Made by a program: the position numbers and the translations under genes. Under the pieces are notes generated by a model. The model searched no databases. It saw only the letters and a program-made list of their open reading frames with translations, and was not told the DNA's origin. Shown here one piece after another: positions 11,021 through 19,002 of a stretch of DNA of 64,000 nucleotides. The DNA lies in contig NZ_JAIGNS010000002.1 of NCBI RefSeq assembly GCF_019711615.1, positions 607,501 to 671,500 on the forward strand, written 5' to 3'. Positions within the stretch are counted from its first letter, which is position 1. Each line of letters begins with the position of its first letter. This stretch comes from Qipengyuania intermedia. Its GTDB lineage: Bacteria; Pseudomonadota; Alphaproteobacteria; Sphingomonadales; Sphingomonadaceae.

Positions 11021-11152
11021 CGTGCCGTTTATACATCGGGTGCTGGCGGTCCCATTGCGGGACGCAGGTATCGGTGTCGCGGAAATGAAACTGAAGGCGG
11101 GTTATAAGGGCGCTGCGACCCGAGGGTTTGTCCCCTGACTGACCCAGCCTTG

Positions 11153-11184
11153 ATCCCCCGCCCCGGAGCGGGGGATTTTCTTTT
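11153..11184 (+). terminator. second hairpin between convergent genes
   Basis: Stem ATCCCCCGC / GCGGGGGAT (9 bp), loop CCCGGA, then TTTTCTTTT on the plus strand. It abuts the stop codon of the minus-strand permease gene. The T-rich tail is on the plus side, so it would catch read-through from the TonB receptor. On the minus strand no T tract follows. Confidence 0.7.
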
Positions 11185-13690
11185 ACAGCGCTCTCAGGGC
11201 CTGTGCAGGCTTGGCCCTCAGCAGGGGCAACGAGCCACCCACGGCAAAGACCAGGACGGTCGCCAAACCAAGCCCAAGTACCAACAGAACCTCGGTCCAG
11301 TCTGGTAACCAGTCGAATTCGAACAGCTGGGTCACGACGAGCCATGCGGTCAGGCTGCCAAGCCCAAGCGCCACGATAGCGAGCGCACCTGCGAGCAGGG
11401 CGTATTCGATCAGCTGCATCACCAGCACCTGCCGCCTGTCGGCTCCCAATACGCGCAGGACGACCGTATCGTAAGTGCGCGAGGCGCGCGCTGCCGCGAT
11501 CGCGCCGAGCAGGACGGCAAGCCCCGCCAGCACCGCCACGCTCGCCGCCGCGAGCGTCGCCAGCCCGACCTGCTCGAGGATCGTGCGTGCCTGCTGCAGG
11601 ACGCCGCCGACCTCGATGACTGAGGTGGAGGGCAATTCGCGTACCAGCGCTTGGAGCAGCGGGCCTGTCGGCGTGCCTTCGGCCAGCTCCACAGTTGCTG
11701 CCAGATTGTGCGGCGTGTTTCTCAAGGCGTTGGGGCTGAGCACGAACACGTAGTTGAAGCCCATGCTTTCCCAGTCAACCTGTCTTAGGCTCGCGATCTG
11801 GGTTTCCACCTCCACACCGAGCACACCGAAGGTCAGCCGGTCGCCGATCTCGAGCCCAGCCGCCTCGGCAAACTCCTCATCGATAGAGACCAAGGGCGGA
11901 CCGTCGTAGCCTGCCCCCCACCACTGCCCCTCGGTCAGGCTGTTGCCGGGCGGCACATCGTCGGCGTAGGTCAGGCCGCGTTCGCCGCGCAGGGCCCATG
12001 CGCCATCCGGAATTTCTTCCAGCTCGGACGTGCGGGTCATATTGCCTTCCGGCCCGAAGGCGAGAACCGAGCCGCGCAATGCGGGAACGGTGCGGACTTC
12101 AGCGTCGGTGTCGGTTTGCCGGATCAGTTCGCGAAAGCGGTCCTCCTGTTCACGCGGCACGTCGAGCACGAAATAGTCGGGCGCCTGCGCAGGCACGCGC
12201 TTCTCGATATTGCCATCGATGGCGCTCTGTACTGCAGCCAGAAGGACGAAAGACGCCAGGCCGAAGCCCAGCGCCGTGACGAGCGCTCCGGTGCTCGACC
12301 CGGGGCGATGGATATTGGCGAGGGCGGTGCGTGCGATGGGGCTGGCCGGACGTGGCAGTGCGGCGGCGATCTTGCGGATTGCCCAACCGAGCAGAGCGAG
12401 GAGGGCGAGGACCACTGCCGCGCCCAGCAGGAACCCGCCGGAAAGCAGCGGCTGGCTCGCGGTTATAAGCGCCAGGCCGACGATGGCGGCAAGGCCTGCG
12501 ATGACCACGACCAGTGCAGATCGATCGCGCGCCAGCGGAGCGATGTTCGAGCGCATCAGCGCCATGGCCGGGAAATGTCGTGCCCGCATAAGGGGCGGAG
12601 CGGCGAACACCAGCGCGACGAGCAGCCCGTAGGCAGTGGCGAGCAGCAAGGCCCCTGGGTCGATGACGAAACCGGTATCGACCGGCAAGAGCCCTTCCAG
12701 CGCCGCAGCGAGGAGCGGCACGACAGCAACGCCCACGGCAAGCCCTGCAATACTGCCGACGGCGGCCGCTGCGAAGATCTGTAGCGCATAGATGCGCGCA
12801 ATATCCCGGCTCGTTGCGCCGAGGATCTTCAGGGTGGCGACGGATTGGCGCCGGGCATCGAGATAGGAGGAGACACCGCCGCCGATGCCGATCCCTGCGA
12901 TGACGAGTGCTGCGAGACCGACAAGGGTGAGGAATTCGCTCATCCGGCTGACGAACCGGTCGGTGCCGGGTGCCGCGCGCTCGGCCGTGTCGATATCGAA
13001 GCCGGCTTCGGGGAAACGCTCTTCGAGATCCTCTTCGGCCGCTTCCAGATCGCGGGGCGTGTCGAAGGCGACGCGCGTCTTGCTCTGGTACATGGCGCCC
13101 GGGGCCAGCAATCCGGCCCGCTGCGGAACGTCTTCGGCCACGATGATGGTCGGTCCGAGCTGGAAGCCTTCGCCCAGCCTGTCCGGCTCATCTTCGATGA
13201 TCCCGGCAACCTGCAGGGTTTCGGTACCGATCAGGAAGCTGTCGCCCGTTTCAAGACCCAGCCGGTCGGCGGCACCGGGGGCGATATAGGCATCGTTGCC
13301 CGAAGGCGCGGTAACTTTGCGTCCGCCTTCCAAAACCAGTTCGCCATATAGAGGGTAAAGTTCGTCAACGGCCTTGAGCTCGATAGGCGCCGCATTGTCG
13401 TCCTTGCGCGCCATGGCTTGCAGGCGTGTGCCCGCCGAAACGGTGCCTAGCTCTTCCAGAGCCGCGCGCTCCTCTTCGTTGAGCGAGCGCTGCCACAGTT
13501 CGACCTGCAGGTCGCCGCCGAGGAATTGTTGTCCGTTCGCAGCCAGTTCGCGTTCGATTGCGGCGGTCAGCGTGCCGATCGCGGCGAGCGCTGCCGTGCC
13601 GAGGAAAATGCATACCAGCAGCAGGCGCAGGCCCTTGAAGCGGGCATTGAGGTCGCGCCGCGCGATCCGCCAGGCGGTCGACCAGCTCAT
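11183..13690 (-). CDS. ABC transporter permease, FtsX-like (YbbP type)
   Basis: 835 residues. An N-terminal membrane anchor (RLLLVCIFLGTAALAAIGTL), a large periplasmic MacB-like region and several blocks of transmembrane helices make up two FtsX/MacB permease domains. The signature LVIAGIGIGGGVSSYLDARRQS is followed by TLKILGATSRDIARIY, a coupling-helix motif repeated at the C-terminus as VLRVLGADRRQVLVMQL. This is the layout of YbbP in E. coli. With the ATPase next door it forms a type VII-like mechanotransmitter or lipid/lipoprotein-related exporter. Its start overlaps the stop of the ATPase gene by four bases (ATGA), showing tight coupling. Substrate unknown. Confidence 0.88.
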   Translation of the reverse strand: MSWSTAWRIARRDLNARFKGLRLLLVCIFLGTAALAAIGTLTAAIERELAANGQQFLGGDLQVELWQRSLNEEERAALEELGTVSAGTRLQAMARKDDNAAPIELKAVDELYPLYGELVLEGGRKVTAPSGNDAYIAPGAADRLGLETGDSFLIGTETLQVAGIIEDEPDRLGEGFQLGPTIIVAEDVPQRAGLLAPGAMYQSKTRVAFDTPRDLEAAEEDLEERFPEAGFDIDTAERAAPGTDRFVSRMSEFLTLVGLAALVIAGIGIGGGVSSYLDARRQSVATLKILGATSRDIARIYALQIFAAAAVGSIAGLAVGVAVVPLLAAALEGLLPVDTGFVIDPGALLLATAYGLLVALVFAAPPLMRARHFPAMALMRSNIAPLARDRSALVVVIAGLAAIVGLALITASQPLLSGGFLLGAAVVLALLALLGWAIRKIAAALPRPASPIARTALANIHRPGSSTGALVTALGFGLASFVLLAAVQSAIDGNIEKRVPAQAPDYFVLDVPREQEDRFRELIRQTDTDAEVRTVPALRGSVLAFGPEGNMTRTSELEEIPDGAWALRGERGLTYADDVPPGNSLTEGQWWGAGYDGPPLVSIDEEFAEAAGLEIGDRLTFGVLGVEVETQIASLRQVDWESMGFNYVFVLSPNALRNTPHNLAATVELAEGTPTGPLLQALVRELPSTSVIEVGGVLQQARTILEQVGLATLAAASVAVLAGLAVLLGAIAAARASRTYDTVVLRVLGADRRQVLVMQLIEYALLAGALAIVALGLGSLTAWLVVTQLFEFDWLPDWTEVLLVLGLGLATVLVFAVGGSLPLLRAKPAQALRAL

Positions 13691-14376
13691 GCGGCGCTAT
13701 CGCTGGCAATGCGTCCGTCACCCAGGGTCAGGACGCGGCCGCAGTGATCGGCCAGTTCGGGGTCGTGTGTGATGACCAGCAGTGTCGCGCCCGTTTCGGC
13801 CCGGCGGGCGAAGAGCAGTTCGACGATTTCGTGGCCCGTCGCCGCGTCGAGATTGCCTGTCGGCTCGTCTGCGAAGATGAGCTCGGGGCGCGCGGCGATG
13901 GCGCGGGCGATGGCCACGCGCTGCTGCTCGCCGCCGGAAAGCTGTTGCGGGTAGTGATCGAGACGGTGGCCGAGCCCTACTGCTTCCAGTTCAGCCTTAG
14001 CGCGCGCTTGCGCGTCGCTTTCGCCTGCCAGTTCCATCGGCGTCGCTACGTTTTCAAGCGCGGTCATGGTGGGGAGCAGGTGGAACGCCTGCAGCACGAT
14101 GCCGATCCGTCCGCGGCGTGCACGGGCAAGGTCGTCCTCGTCCATTGCGGCGAAATCCTGCCCGGCAACGCTCAGCGTGCCGCTTGTCGCGCGTTCCAGC
14201 CCCGACAGCACCGCCATGAGCGAACTCTTGCCCGATCCGGACGGACCAAGCAGGGCAACGGTCTCGCCATGCTTGATGGTGAGGTCCAGTCCCTTGAGGA
14301 TTTCGACGGGGGCCTGGGTGGAGCCGAGGGTGAGGCGCAGGTCGCGAGCGCAAATCGCATCTTGAGAAGTGGTCAC
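13687..14376 (-). CDS. ABC transporter ATP-binding protein (YbbA/LolD type)
   Basis: 229 residues, a full nucleotide-binding subunit. Walker A GPSGSGKS (44-51), Q-loop Gln96, signature LSGGE (146-150), Walker B LIFADE (166-171) and H-loop His204 are all present. The DEPTGNLD string marks the MacB/LolD/YbbA class, which energises FtsX-like permeases. It overlaps the permease start by four bases and lies divergent, 47 nt away, from the TesA-type esterase gene. The same tesA/ybbA/ybbP arrangement occurs in E. coli, which supports the pairing. It acts at the cytoplasmic face of the inner membrane. Confidence 0.93.
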   Translation of the reverse strand: MTTSQDAICARDLRLTLGSTQAPVEILKGLDLTIKHGETVALLGPSGSGKSSLMAVLSGLERATSGTLSVAGQDFAAMDEDDLARARRGRIGIVLQAFHLLPTMTALENVATPMELAGESDAQARAKAELEAVGLGHRLDHYPQQLSGGEQQRVAIARAIAARPELIFADEPTGNLDAATGHEIVELLFARRAETGATLLVITHDPELADHCGRVLTLGDGRIASDSAA

Positions 14377-14423
14377 GTGGCTGCGATGGCAGATGGCACA
14401 GCAACTCTCAAGGAAGTCCGCCG

Positions 14424-15125
14424 ATGGTTCTGCGTAGTTTGTCGATGCTTGCCGCCGCCCTGTCCCTTGCTGCCTGTGGCAGCGAGGCAGAGACGCTCGA
14501 GCGGACCGAGGAAACGAGCGCTGCCGCTCCGAGCGCGGAGACGATCGAGGTCTCGGGACCCGAGCGCCACATCCTCGCCTTTGGAGACAGTCTCTTCGCA
14601 GGATATGGCGTGGGTCTCGAGAACAGCTACCCGACAGACCTCGAAAGGGCGCTGCGCGAACGCGGCATCAACGCGCAGATGATCAACGCTGCGGTATCGG
14701 GCGAGACCAGCGGTGCGGGTGCGAAACGTCTCGCATTCGCGCTCGATGCGCAGGAAGTGAAGCCGGACCTGGTTCTCCTAGAACTGGGGGGCAACGATAT
14801 GCTGCGCGGCCTCTCGCCTGCGCAGACCCGTGCCAATTTCGAAAGCATGCTGGGCGAATTGCGCGACCGGGAAATTCCCGTCGTGCTGATGGGGATGCGC
14901 GCTCCGCCCAATTACGGGCCGGAATACCAGCAGGACTTCGACAACCTCTATCCCGAACTGGCAGAGGAATATGGCGCGACGCTGGTCCCGTTCTGGCTCG
15001 AGAGCATCTATCAGGACCCATCGCTGTTCCAGGATGACCGTATTCACCCCACCAACGAAGGTATCGACCGATTGGTGGCAGCGACCGTCGACCGGATCGA
15101 GGCCGCTATACCTGCGGCGGACTAA
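14424..15125 (+). CDS. tesA: SGNH/GDSL arylesterase, TesA-like lipoprotein
   Basis: 233 residues with a lipoprotein signal (lipobox LSLAAC, Cys18). All SGNH blocks are visible: block I FGDS with nucleophile Ser56, block III GGND with Asn124, and block V DDRIH with Asp205 and His208. It hydrolyses small esters or acyl thioesters in the periplasm. E. coli TesA (thioesterase I/protease I/lysophospholipase L1) is the best-known member. Unlike E. coli TesA it is predicted to be lipid-anchored, with a roughly 30-residue Glu/Ala-rich linker. Divergent from ybbA as in E. coli. Its stop overlaps that of convergent recF. Confidence 0.9.
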   Translation: MVLRSLSMLAAALSLAACGSEAETLERTEETSAAAPSAETIEVSGPERHILAFGDSLFAGYGVGLENSYPTDLERALRERGINAQMINAAVSGETSGAGAKRLAFALDAQEVKPDLVLLELGGNDMLRGLSPAQTRANFESMLGELRDREIPVVLMGMRAPPNYGPEYQQDFDNLYPELAEEYGATLVPFWLESIYQDPSLFQDDRIHPTNEGIDRLVAATVDRIEAAIPAAD

Positions 15126-16198
15126 ATCCGTGTGACCTCGCCGCCTGCGACCCGCCAGGTAGCTGCCTGCGGCGCGATTGCCTCGAAGGGCGCGAGTTCG
15201 GTGCCGGTCATCCAGACTTGCGCCCCGCTAGCTGCTAACTGATCGAACAGGGCCGCGCGCCTGATCGGGTCGAGATGGGCGGCGACTTCGTCCAGCAACA
15301 GGATGCCGCTGCGCCCTTTCGCGGCCAATCCTGCGTGGGCGAGCGTGATTGCGACCAGCATGGCCTTCTGTTCTCCGGTCGAGCTTTGGGCGGCAGGTAC
15401 GCGTTTGGCCGCGTGGATCACCTCCAGCTCGTCGCGATGCGGGCCGGTTAGCGTGCGCTGTGCCGCACGGTCGCGCTTTCGGTTCTCGAACAGGGATTGC
15501 GACAAGGCATCTGCATTGTCGGCTCCGCCGGGGGCATAGGTGAGGGCGGGCCTGGCGAAGGGTTCGGCAGGCATATGCGCGATGCTGGCCATCAGCGTGT
15601 CGACCAGCGCAGCGCGCCCCGCGATCAGGCGTCCGCCGTGTTTGACCATCTGCGCCTCTATCGCGTCGAGCCATGAACTGTCCGGCGGGCGGTCGTCTGC
15701 CAGCAGCCGATTGCGTTCGCGTAGCGCCGCCTCGTAGCGCGAGGCATAGCTTGCATGAGCGGGGTCTAGGGCCAGCGCCATGCGGTCCATGAACCGCCTG
15801 CGGTCGGCAGCAGGCCCGGTAAACAGGCCGTCCAACGCAGGTGTCAGCCAAGTCAGGGCGAGCCATTCCCCCAATGCCGAAGCCGTGGCCTCGGCCCCGT
15901 TGATCCTGACCTTGCGGCGACCGGGATTGTCGCTTTCCGTGTAAGTGCCGAGCCGAACCCGCTCTTCGTCCTGCGCGAGATCGGCACCGATAGTGAAGCC
16001 GGTCGGCGAGCCGTGGGCCACCATGTCGACCAGCGCCGCACGCCTCAGGCCGCGCCCGGGGGCAAGCAGGGAGAGCGCTTCCAGGACATTGGTCTTTCCC
16101 GCGCCGTTCTCGCCCACGAGCAGGTTGAACCGCGCCGTTTCCTCAAGGTCGGTAGAGGCGTGATTGCGGAATTGGGTGAGGGAAATGCGCTCGAGCAT
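15122..16198 (-). CDS. recF: DNA replication and repair protein RecF
   Basis: 358 residues from the ATG at 16198 (MLERISLTQFRNH), the canonical RecF beginning. An upstream extension in the frame is not family-like. Walker A GENGAGKT lies at 29-36, the SMC/ABC-like signature STGEQKA and Walker B GILLLDEVAAHLD lie near the C-terminus. RecF loads RecA at gapped DNA with RecO and RecR. It is not next to dnaA-dnaN here, which is common in Alphaproteobacteria. It is convergent with tesA (stop codons overlap) and divergent from the Psp-like unit, so 16199-16428 holds both promoters. Confidence 0.95.
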   Translation of the reverse strand: MLERISLTQFRNHASTDLEETARFNLLVGENGAGKTNVLEALSLLAPGRGLRRAALVDMVAHGSPTGFTIGADLAQDEERVRLGTYTESDNPGRRKVRINGAEATASALGEWLALTWLTPALDGLFTGPAADRRRFMDRMALALDPAHASYASRYEAALRERNRLLADDRPPDSSWLDAIEAQMVKHGGRLIAGRAALVDTLMASIAHMPAEPFARPALTYAPGGADNADALSQSLFENRKRDRAAQRTLTGPHRDELEVIHAAKRVPAAQSSTGEQKAMLVAITLAHAGLAAKGRSGILLLDEVAAHLDPIRRAALFDQLAASGAQVWMTGTELAPFEAIAPQAATWRVAGGEVTRI

Positions 16199-16258
16199 GG
16201 GCACGAAAGCGTTAGCGCGGGCACTCTCTCGCCGCCAGCAAATTACCCAAATCCAATA

Positions 16259-16277
16259 GTTGGTGAAATTTCCCAAC
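16259..16277 (+). promoter_or_regulatory. candidate enhancer-binding-protein site upstream of the sigma-54 promoter
   Basis: GTTGG-N9-CCAAC, centred near 16268 and overlying an AAATTT core, forms an imperfect palindrome. It lies about 109 nt upstream of the predicted sigma-54 start site. This is the usual distance for PspF/NtrC-type activator sites. The core sequence does not clearly match a site I can name, so the regulator is inference. Confidence 0.45.
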
Positions 16278-16349
16278 CTTTCGGATTGATGAACGAAACC
16301 TGTCTGCCAGATTAAGCGGGCATCCGCAGAATTCCGCCGTTTTTCGAAT

Positions 16350-16366
16350 TTGGCACGCCTGTTGCA
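16350..16366 (+). promoter_or_regulatory. sigma-54 (RpoN) promoter
   Basis: TTGGCACG-N4-TTGCA. It matches the -24/-12 consensus yTGGCACG-N4-TTGCw at every defined position, with exactly ten bases between the invariant GG and GC. The predicted transcription start is near 16377, leaving a leader of about 52 nt before the first peptide's ATG at 16429. This is the strongest promoter match seen in the window. Sigma-54 promoters need an enhancer-binding protein, PspF in the E. coli psp system. Confidence 0.85.
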
Positions 16367-16428
16367 ATCATTCTGGTGTCCCCCGGATGGTCCGGAGGGA
16401 AGCAGAAATTACAAAGGGAGTATCACTC

Positions 16429-16548
16429 ATGTCCGCTTTCGCATTCGACACCAACAAGGCTTTCGCAGCTGTCTTCGCACTCGGCCTTTCGGCACTCAGC
16501 ATGGCTTTCGCAATCATCCCCGCCACGCCCGCCGGCCTCGTCGCCTGA
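16429..16548 (+). CDS. 39-residue single-span membrane peptide, first of a related pair
   Basis: ATG with GGGAG nine bases upstream, ending at TGA 16546-16548. The peptide has a short charged head (Asp7, Lys10), one hydrophobic span (about 11-31) and the tail ATPAGLVA. It is too short for ordinary gene callers. Support comes from the ribosome binding site, the sigma-54 promoter 63 nt upstream, and close similarity in length and tail to the next peptide. Ten of the last 19 aligned positions are identical. No family could be named. PspB/PspD-like small inner-membrane proteins are an analogy from context, not a sequence match. Confidence 0.68.
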   Translation: MSAFAFDTNKAFAAVFALGLSALSMAFAIIPATPAGLVA

Positions 16549-16579
16549 TCACCAGCCAACCCAATCTAAGGAAACCATC

Positions 16580-16699
16580 ATGTTCGACAATGAAAACATC
16601 GGTAGCCGCGTCATGGCCGCTGCCGTCTCGGTTATGATCTCGGCCGGCTTCTTCGCAACCGCCATTGCCTATGCCACCCCGACCGGAATGATCGCATGA
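16580..16699 (+). CDS. 39-residue single-span membrane peptide, second of a related pair
   Basis: ATG after AAGGAAACC (AAGGA seven bases upstream) and a stop that overlaps the pspC ATG (ATGA at 16696-16699), so translation is coupled to PspC. Exactly 39 residues like its neighbour 31 nt upstream: charged head (Asp3, Glu5, Arg10), one hydrophobic span (about 11-31), tail ATPTGMIA. Aligned without gaps to the first peptide, the identical positions are 21, 22, 26, 28, 29, 32, 33, 34, 36 and 39. The two probably arose by duplication or form a hetero-pair in the inner membrane. Function unknown. Confidence 0.72.
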   Translation: MFDNENIGSRVMAAAVSVMISAGFFATAIAYATPTGMIA

Positions 16700-16914
16700 G
16701 CGACCTGAAATTCCGCGACGACAATGCAGTGCGCCCCAGCCGCAGTTTCAAACTGGATCGCACGAATGCAAAGATGATGGGTGTATGCGCCGGTATCGGC
16801 CGCTACTTCGGGATCGACACCACGCTGGTTCGCGTCGGCTTCGTCCTGGGAACGCTGCTCGGCTTCGGAAGCTTAATCCTGATCTACCTGGCGATCGGAC
16901 TGATCGCAGACTGA
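16696..16914 (+). CDS. pspC: PspC-domain stress protein
   Basis: 72 residues holding a complete PspC domain (pfam04024): FKLDRTNAKMMGVCAGIGRYFGIDTTLVRVGF, with the family hallmark GVCAGIG-YFGID, then a hydrophobic span (about 48-70). It lacks the C-terminal leucine-zipper and toxin-like parts of E. coli PspC, as many minimal versions do. In the E. coli phage-shock system PspC sits in the inner membrane, senses damage to it, and releases PspA from the activator PspF. Here it overlaps the second small peptide (ATGA) and shares the sigma-54 promoter. No pspA, pspB or pspF lies in the window. They may be elsewhere. Confidence 0.9.
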   Translation: MSDLKFRDDNAVRPSRSFKLDRTNAKMMGVCAGIGRYFGIDTTLVRVGFVLGTLLGFGSLILIYLAIGLIAD

Positions 16915-16915
16915 C

Positions 16916-16945
16916 AGAGGACGCGGGGGCAATACCGCGTCCTCT
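16916..16945. terminator. hairpin between convergent pspC and SDR genes
   Basis: A perfect 11-bp stem AGAGGACGCGG / CCGCGTCCTCT with an 8-base loop, starting two bases after the pspC stop. Neither side has a T run, so it may act with Rho or as a 3'-end stabiliser rather than as a classical terminator. Confidence 0.55.
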
Positions 16946-16951
16946 AATCCG

Positions 16952-17734
16952 TCACATGGCCGAGATACCGCCGTCGAGCTTGAGCTCCGCACCGGTCATG
17001 AAACGGCTCTCGTCACTGGCGAGATAAACCACCGCGTTGGCGATATCGTTCGGCTCGCCAACAAACCTGAGCGGGATCTGCCGGGCCAGCTTGTCCATCA
17101 GGACGTCCTTATCCAGCCCCGAATGCCGTGCCGTCCCGTCAAGGATCGGCGTATCGACGAAGGTCGGGTGGATGGAATTGCAGCGGATCTGCATCTGCTT
17201 CTTCGCGCAATGCAGCGCGATCGACTTCGACAGCATCCACACCGCAGCCTTCGATGAGTTGTAAGCAGGCATCGTGTCGCTGGCGATGAGCCCGGCGATC
17301 GACGAAATGTTGATGATCGAACCGGGCGCGTGTTCGCGCATCAGCGGCAGGGCCTTCTGGCAGCCGTGGAAGATCGAATCGACATTGACGGAGAAACACC
17401 GTTTCCAGTCGTCGAAATCGCAGGTCTCGATATTCCCGGCGACGCCGATCCCCGCATTGTTCACCAGCACGTTCAGCCCGCCGAGTTCTGCATCGGCCGT
17501 CTCGACCACACGTTCCCAGTCTTCGGGATTGGTCACGTCATGCTGCACACCATAGGCGTGGCCGGCACCCATTTCTTCGACGATTTCAGCGGCGGTCGCT
17601 TCGGCGCCTTCACCGTTGATGTCGGTGCACAGTACCCGTGCGCCTTCTTCGGCAAGCCTTCTTGCATGGGCACGCCCAAGGCCCTGCGCCGCGCCGGTCA
17701 CCAGCGCCAGCTTGCCCGCACACCGTTTCGCCAT
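16952..17734 (-). CDS. SDR-family NAD(P)-dependent oxidoreductase
   Basis: 260 residues, a classical short-chain dehydrogenase. Cofactor motif TGAAQGLG (13-20), acidic Asp38 after the second strand suggesting NAD preference, NNAG (92-95), catalytic Ser near 145 and YxxxK (Tyr158, Lys162). It ends with the usual MTGAELKLDGG segment. The string NIETCDFDDWKRCFSVNVDSIF resembles cyclopentanol or hydroxysteroid dehydrogenases, but the substrate is not determined. The Nudix gene ends 3 nt upstream on the same strand, so the two are probably cotranscribed. Confidence 0.88.
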   Translation of the reverse strand: MAKRCAGKLALVTGAAQGLGRAHARRLAEEGARVLCTDINGEGAEATAAEIVEEMGAGHAYGVQHDVTNPEDWERVVETADAELGGLNVLVNNAGIGVAGNIETCDFDDWKRCFSVNVDSIFHGCQKALPLMREHAPGSIINISSIAGLIASDTMPAYNSSKAAVWMLSKSIALHCAKKQMQIRCNSIHPTFVDTPILDGTARHSGLDKDVLMDKLARQIPLRFVGEPNDIANAVVYLASDESRFMTGAELKLDGGISAM

Positions 17735-17736
17735 TC

Positions 17737-18309
17737 CTACTCTCCCGATATCATTGTGTTCGATGCCATGAGCATCGCGATCCTTACATCCACACCGTGA
17801 CCCATCGCGCGCCAGCGGGCAACGAATTCCGCGAGTTTGGTTCGCGGGACGCGGTGAACGACGATGTCCTCGCTCTCCGTGCCGCCGCCATCGCCGACCT
17901 TTGCAAGCCCATGGGCGCGCATGAGCGTGAAGCTTTCACTGACCATTCCGGGCGAGGAATAGAATTCGCCGAGGTTCTCCATTCGAGCGGCGCGGTAACC
18001 GGTTTCTTCCTCCAGCTCGCGCGCTGCGGCGTCTTCGGCGCTTTCGCCCGATTTGCCTTCATCGTCACCGATGAGACCGGCTGGAATTTCCAGGCAAATC
18101 CGCCCCAGCGGCACGCGGTATTGGGAGACGAGGATGACATGATCCTCCTCGTCGATGGCGATGATGGCAGCGGCCCTGATCCCGCGCGAACGGCTGGCGT
18201 ACTCCCAGCGGCCACGGCGCTTGGCAGTGACGAAGCGGCCCTGCCACATGGTTTCTTCAAGCTTGTCGGCATCCGCATCGCGGCCCGGCACTTCGATAGG
18301 TTCGGCCAT
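17737..18309 (-). CDS. Nudix hydrolase, ADP-ribose pyrophosphatase type
   Basis: 190 residues. The Nudix box ends with RELEEETGY (97-105), fitting REUxEExGU, with Glu89 at the expected distance before it. The first Gly of the consensus is replaced. Upstream [15 protein letters not shown] is typical of ADP-ribose pyrophosphatases (NudF/NudE-like), which cleave ADP-ribose to AMP and ribose phosphate. The protein is cytosolic, with no signal or membrane segment. It is 9 nt downstream of the TPM-domain gene, placing it in a run LemA, TPM, TPM, Nudix, SDR on one strand. Confidence 0.87.
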   Translation of the reverse strand: MAEPIEVPGRDADADKLEETMWQGRFVTAKRRGRWEYASRSRGIRAAAIIAIDEEDHVILVSQYRVPLGRICLEIPAGLIGDDEGKSGESAEDAAARELEEETGYRAARMENLGEFYSSPGMVSESFTLMRAHGLAKVGDGGGTESEDIVVHRVPRTKLAEFVARWRAMGHGVDVRIAMLMASNTMISGE

Positions 18310-18318
18310 GCGGCCTCC

Positions 18319-19002
18319 CTAGACTTCAATGAGGCGGTCGGGCAACTCGTTCACATCGTCATCTGCGCGCGGGAAGTGCTGGGAAAGGACGGCGCCGACA
18401 TCGCGAACGCCTGCTGCCAGGCCTTCGGCAATCCGGCCCTCTTTGATTTCCGCGAGCATGTCGGCCATCGCTTCGCCCCAGACTTCCGCATCGACTTTCG
18501 CTGCGATCGGTTCGTCGGCGACGATCTCTGCGCGGTGTTCGCGCATCGAGAGATAGAGCAGCACGCCGGTGCGACCATGGGTGCGACGCTCGGCGCCGAC
18601 CTTGAAGTGCTTGACCGCTTGCGCGTGGACCCGTGCAAATTTCACCGGGCCGGGGATCAAAGCAAAGCGGAGAGCATCCCAAAGCTGGATGGCCCATGCG
18701 GCGATGAAGGTGATGAGGCCCAGCGCGATGGTCAGGCTGGCAATCTCGCCGGTGGTCCATTCGTGTCGCCACCCGCCGAAGAGCGAATCCCACAAGTCCT
18801 GGAAGGGCACGGGGAAGAGGGCGAAAAGGCTCATGGCCGTAAAGGCCAGCGCGATCGCCCAGACCAGCGAGACGTCGGTATACCCGTCGCTCCGGTCGGC
18901 CAGGACGGTTACGATCTCGCCCGCGGTCGTCTCTTCTGCCGAAGCGACCGCATCCGAAACGATCTTGTGCTGTTCTGCGTTCAGATAGCTCGCCATTACC
19001 AA
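18319..19002 (-). CDS. TPM-domain membrane protein
   Basis: 227 residues. It begins with LNAEQHKIVSDAVASAEETTAGEIVTVLADRSDGY, the start of a TPM_phosphatase-type domain (pfam04536). Two transmembrane helices follow (about 46-66 and 87-107), then the rest of the TPM domain with TGVLLYLSMREHRAEIVADEPI. The family was first described from plant TLP18.3, and its catalytic activity in bacteria is uncertain. An ATG six bases into the frame (18996) is an alternative start. The gene overlaps the upstream TPM/YgcG gene by seven bases, and the two are likely partners of LemA. Confidence 0.83.
   Translation of the reverse strand: MVMASYLNAEQHKIVSDAVASAEETTAGEIVTVLADRSDGYTDVSLVWAIALAFTAMSLFALFPVPFQDLWDSLFGGWRHEWTTGEIASLTIALGLITFIAAWAIQLWDALRFALIPGPVKFARVHAQAVKHFKVGAERRTHGRTGVLLYLSMREHRAEIVADEPIAAKVDAEVWGEAMADMLAEIKEGRIAEGLAAGVRDVGAVLSQHFPRADDDVNELPDRLIEV

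Noticed and set aside
16199..16350. Second sigma-54 site in the recF intergenic region.
   Set aside because: No other GG-N10-GC with TGGCAC context seen; only the 16350 site fits.
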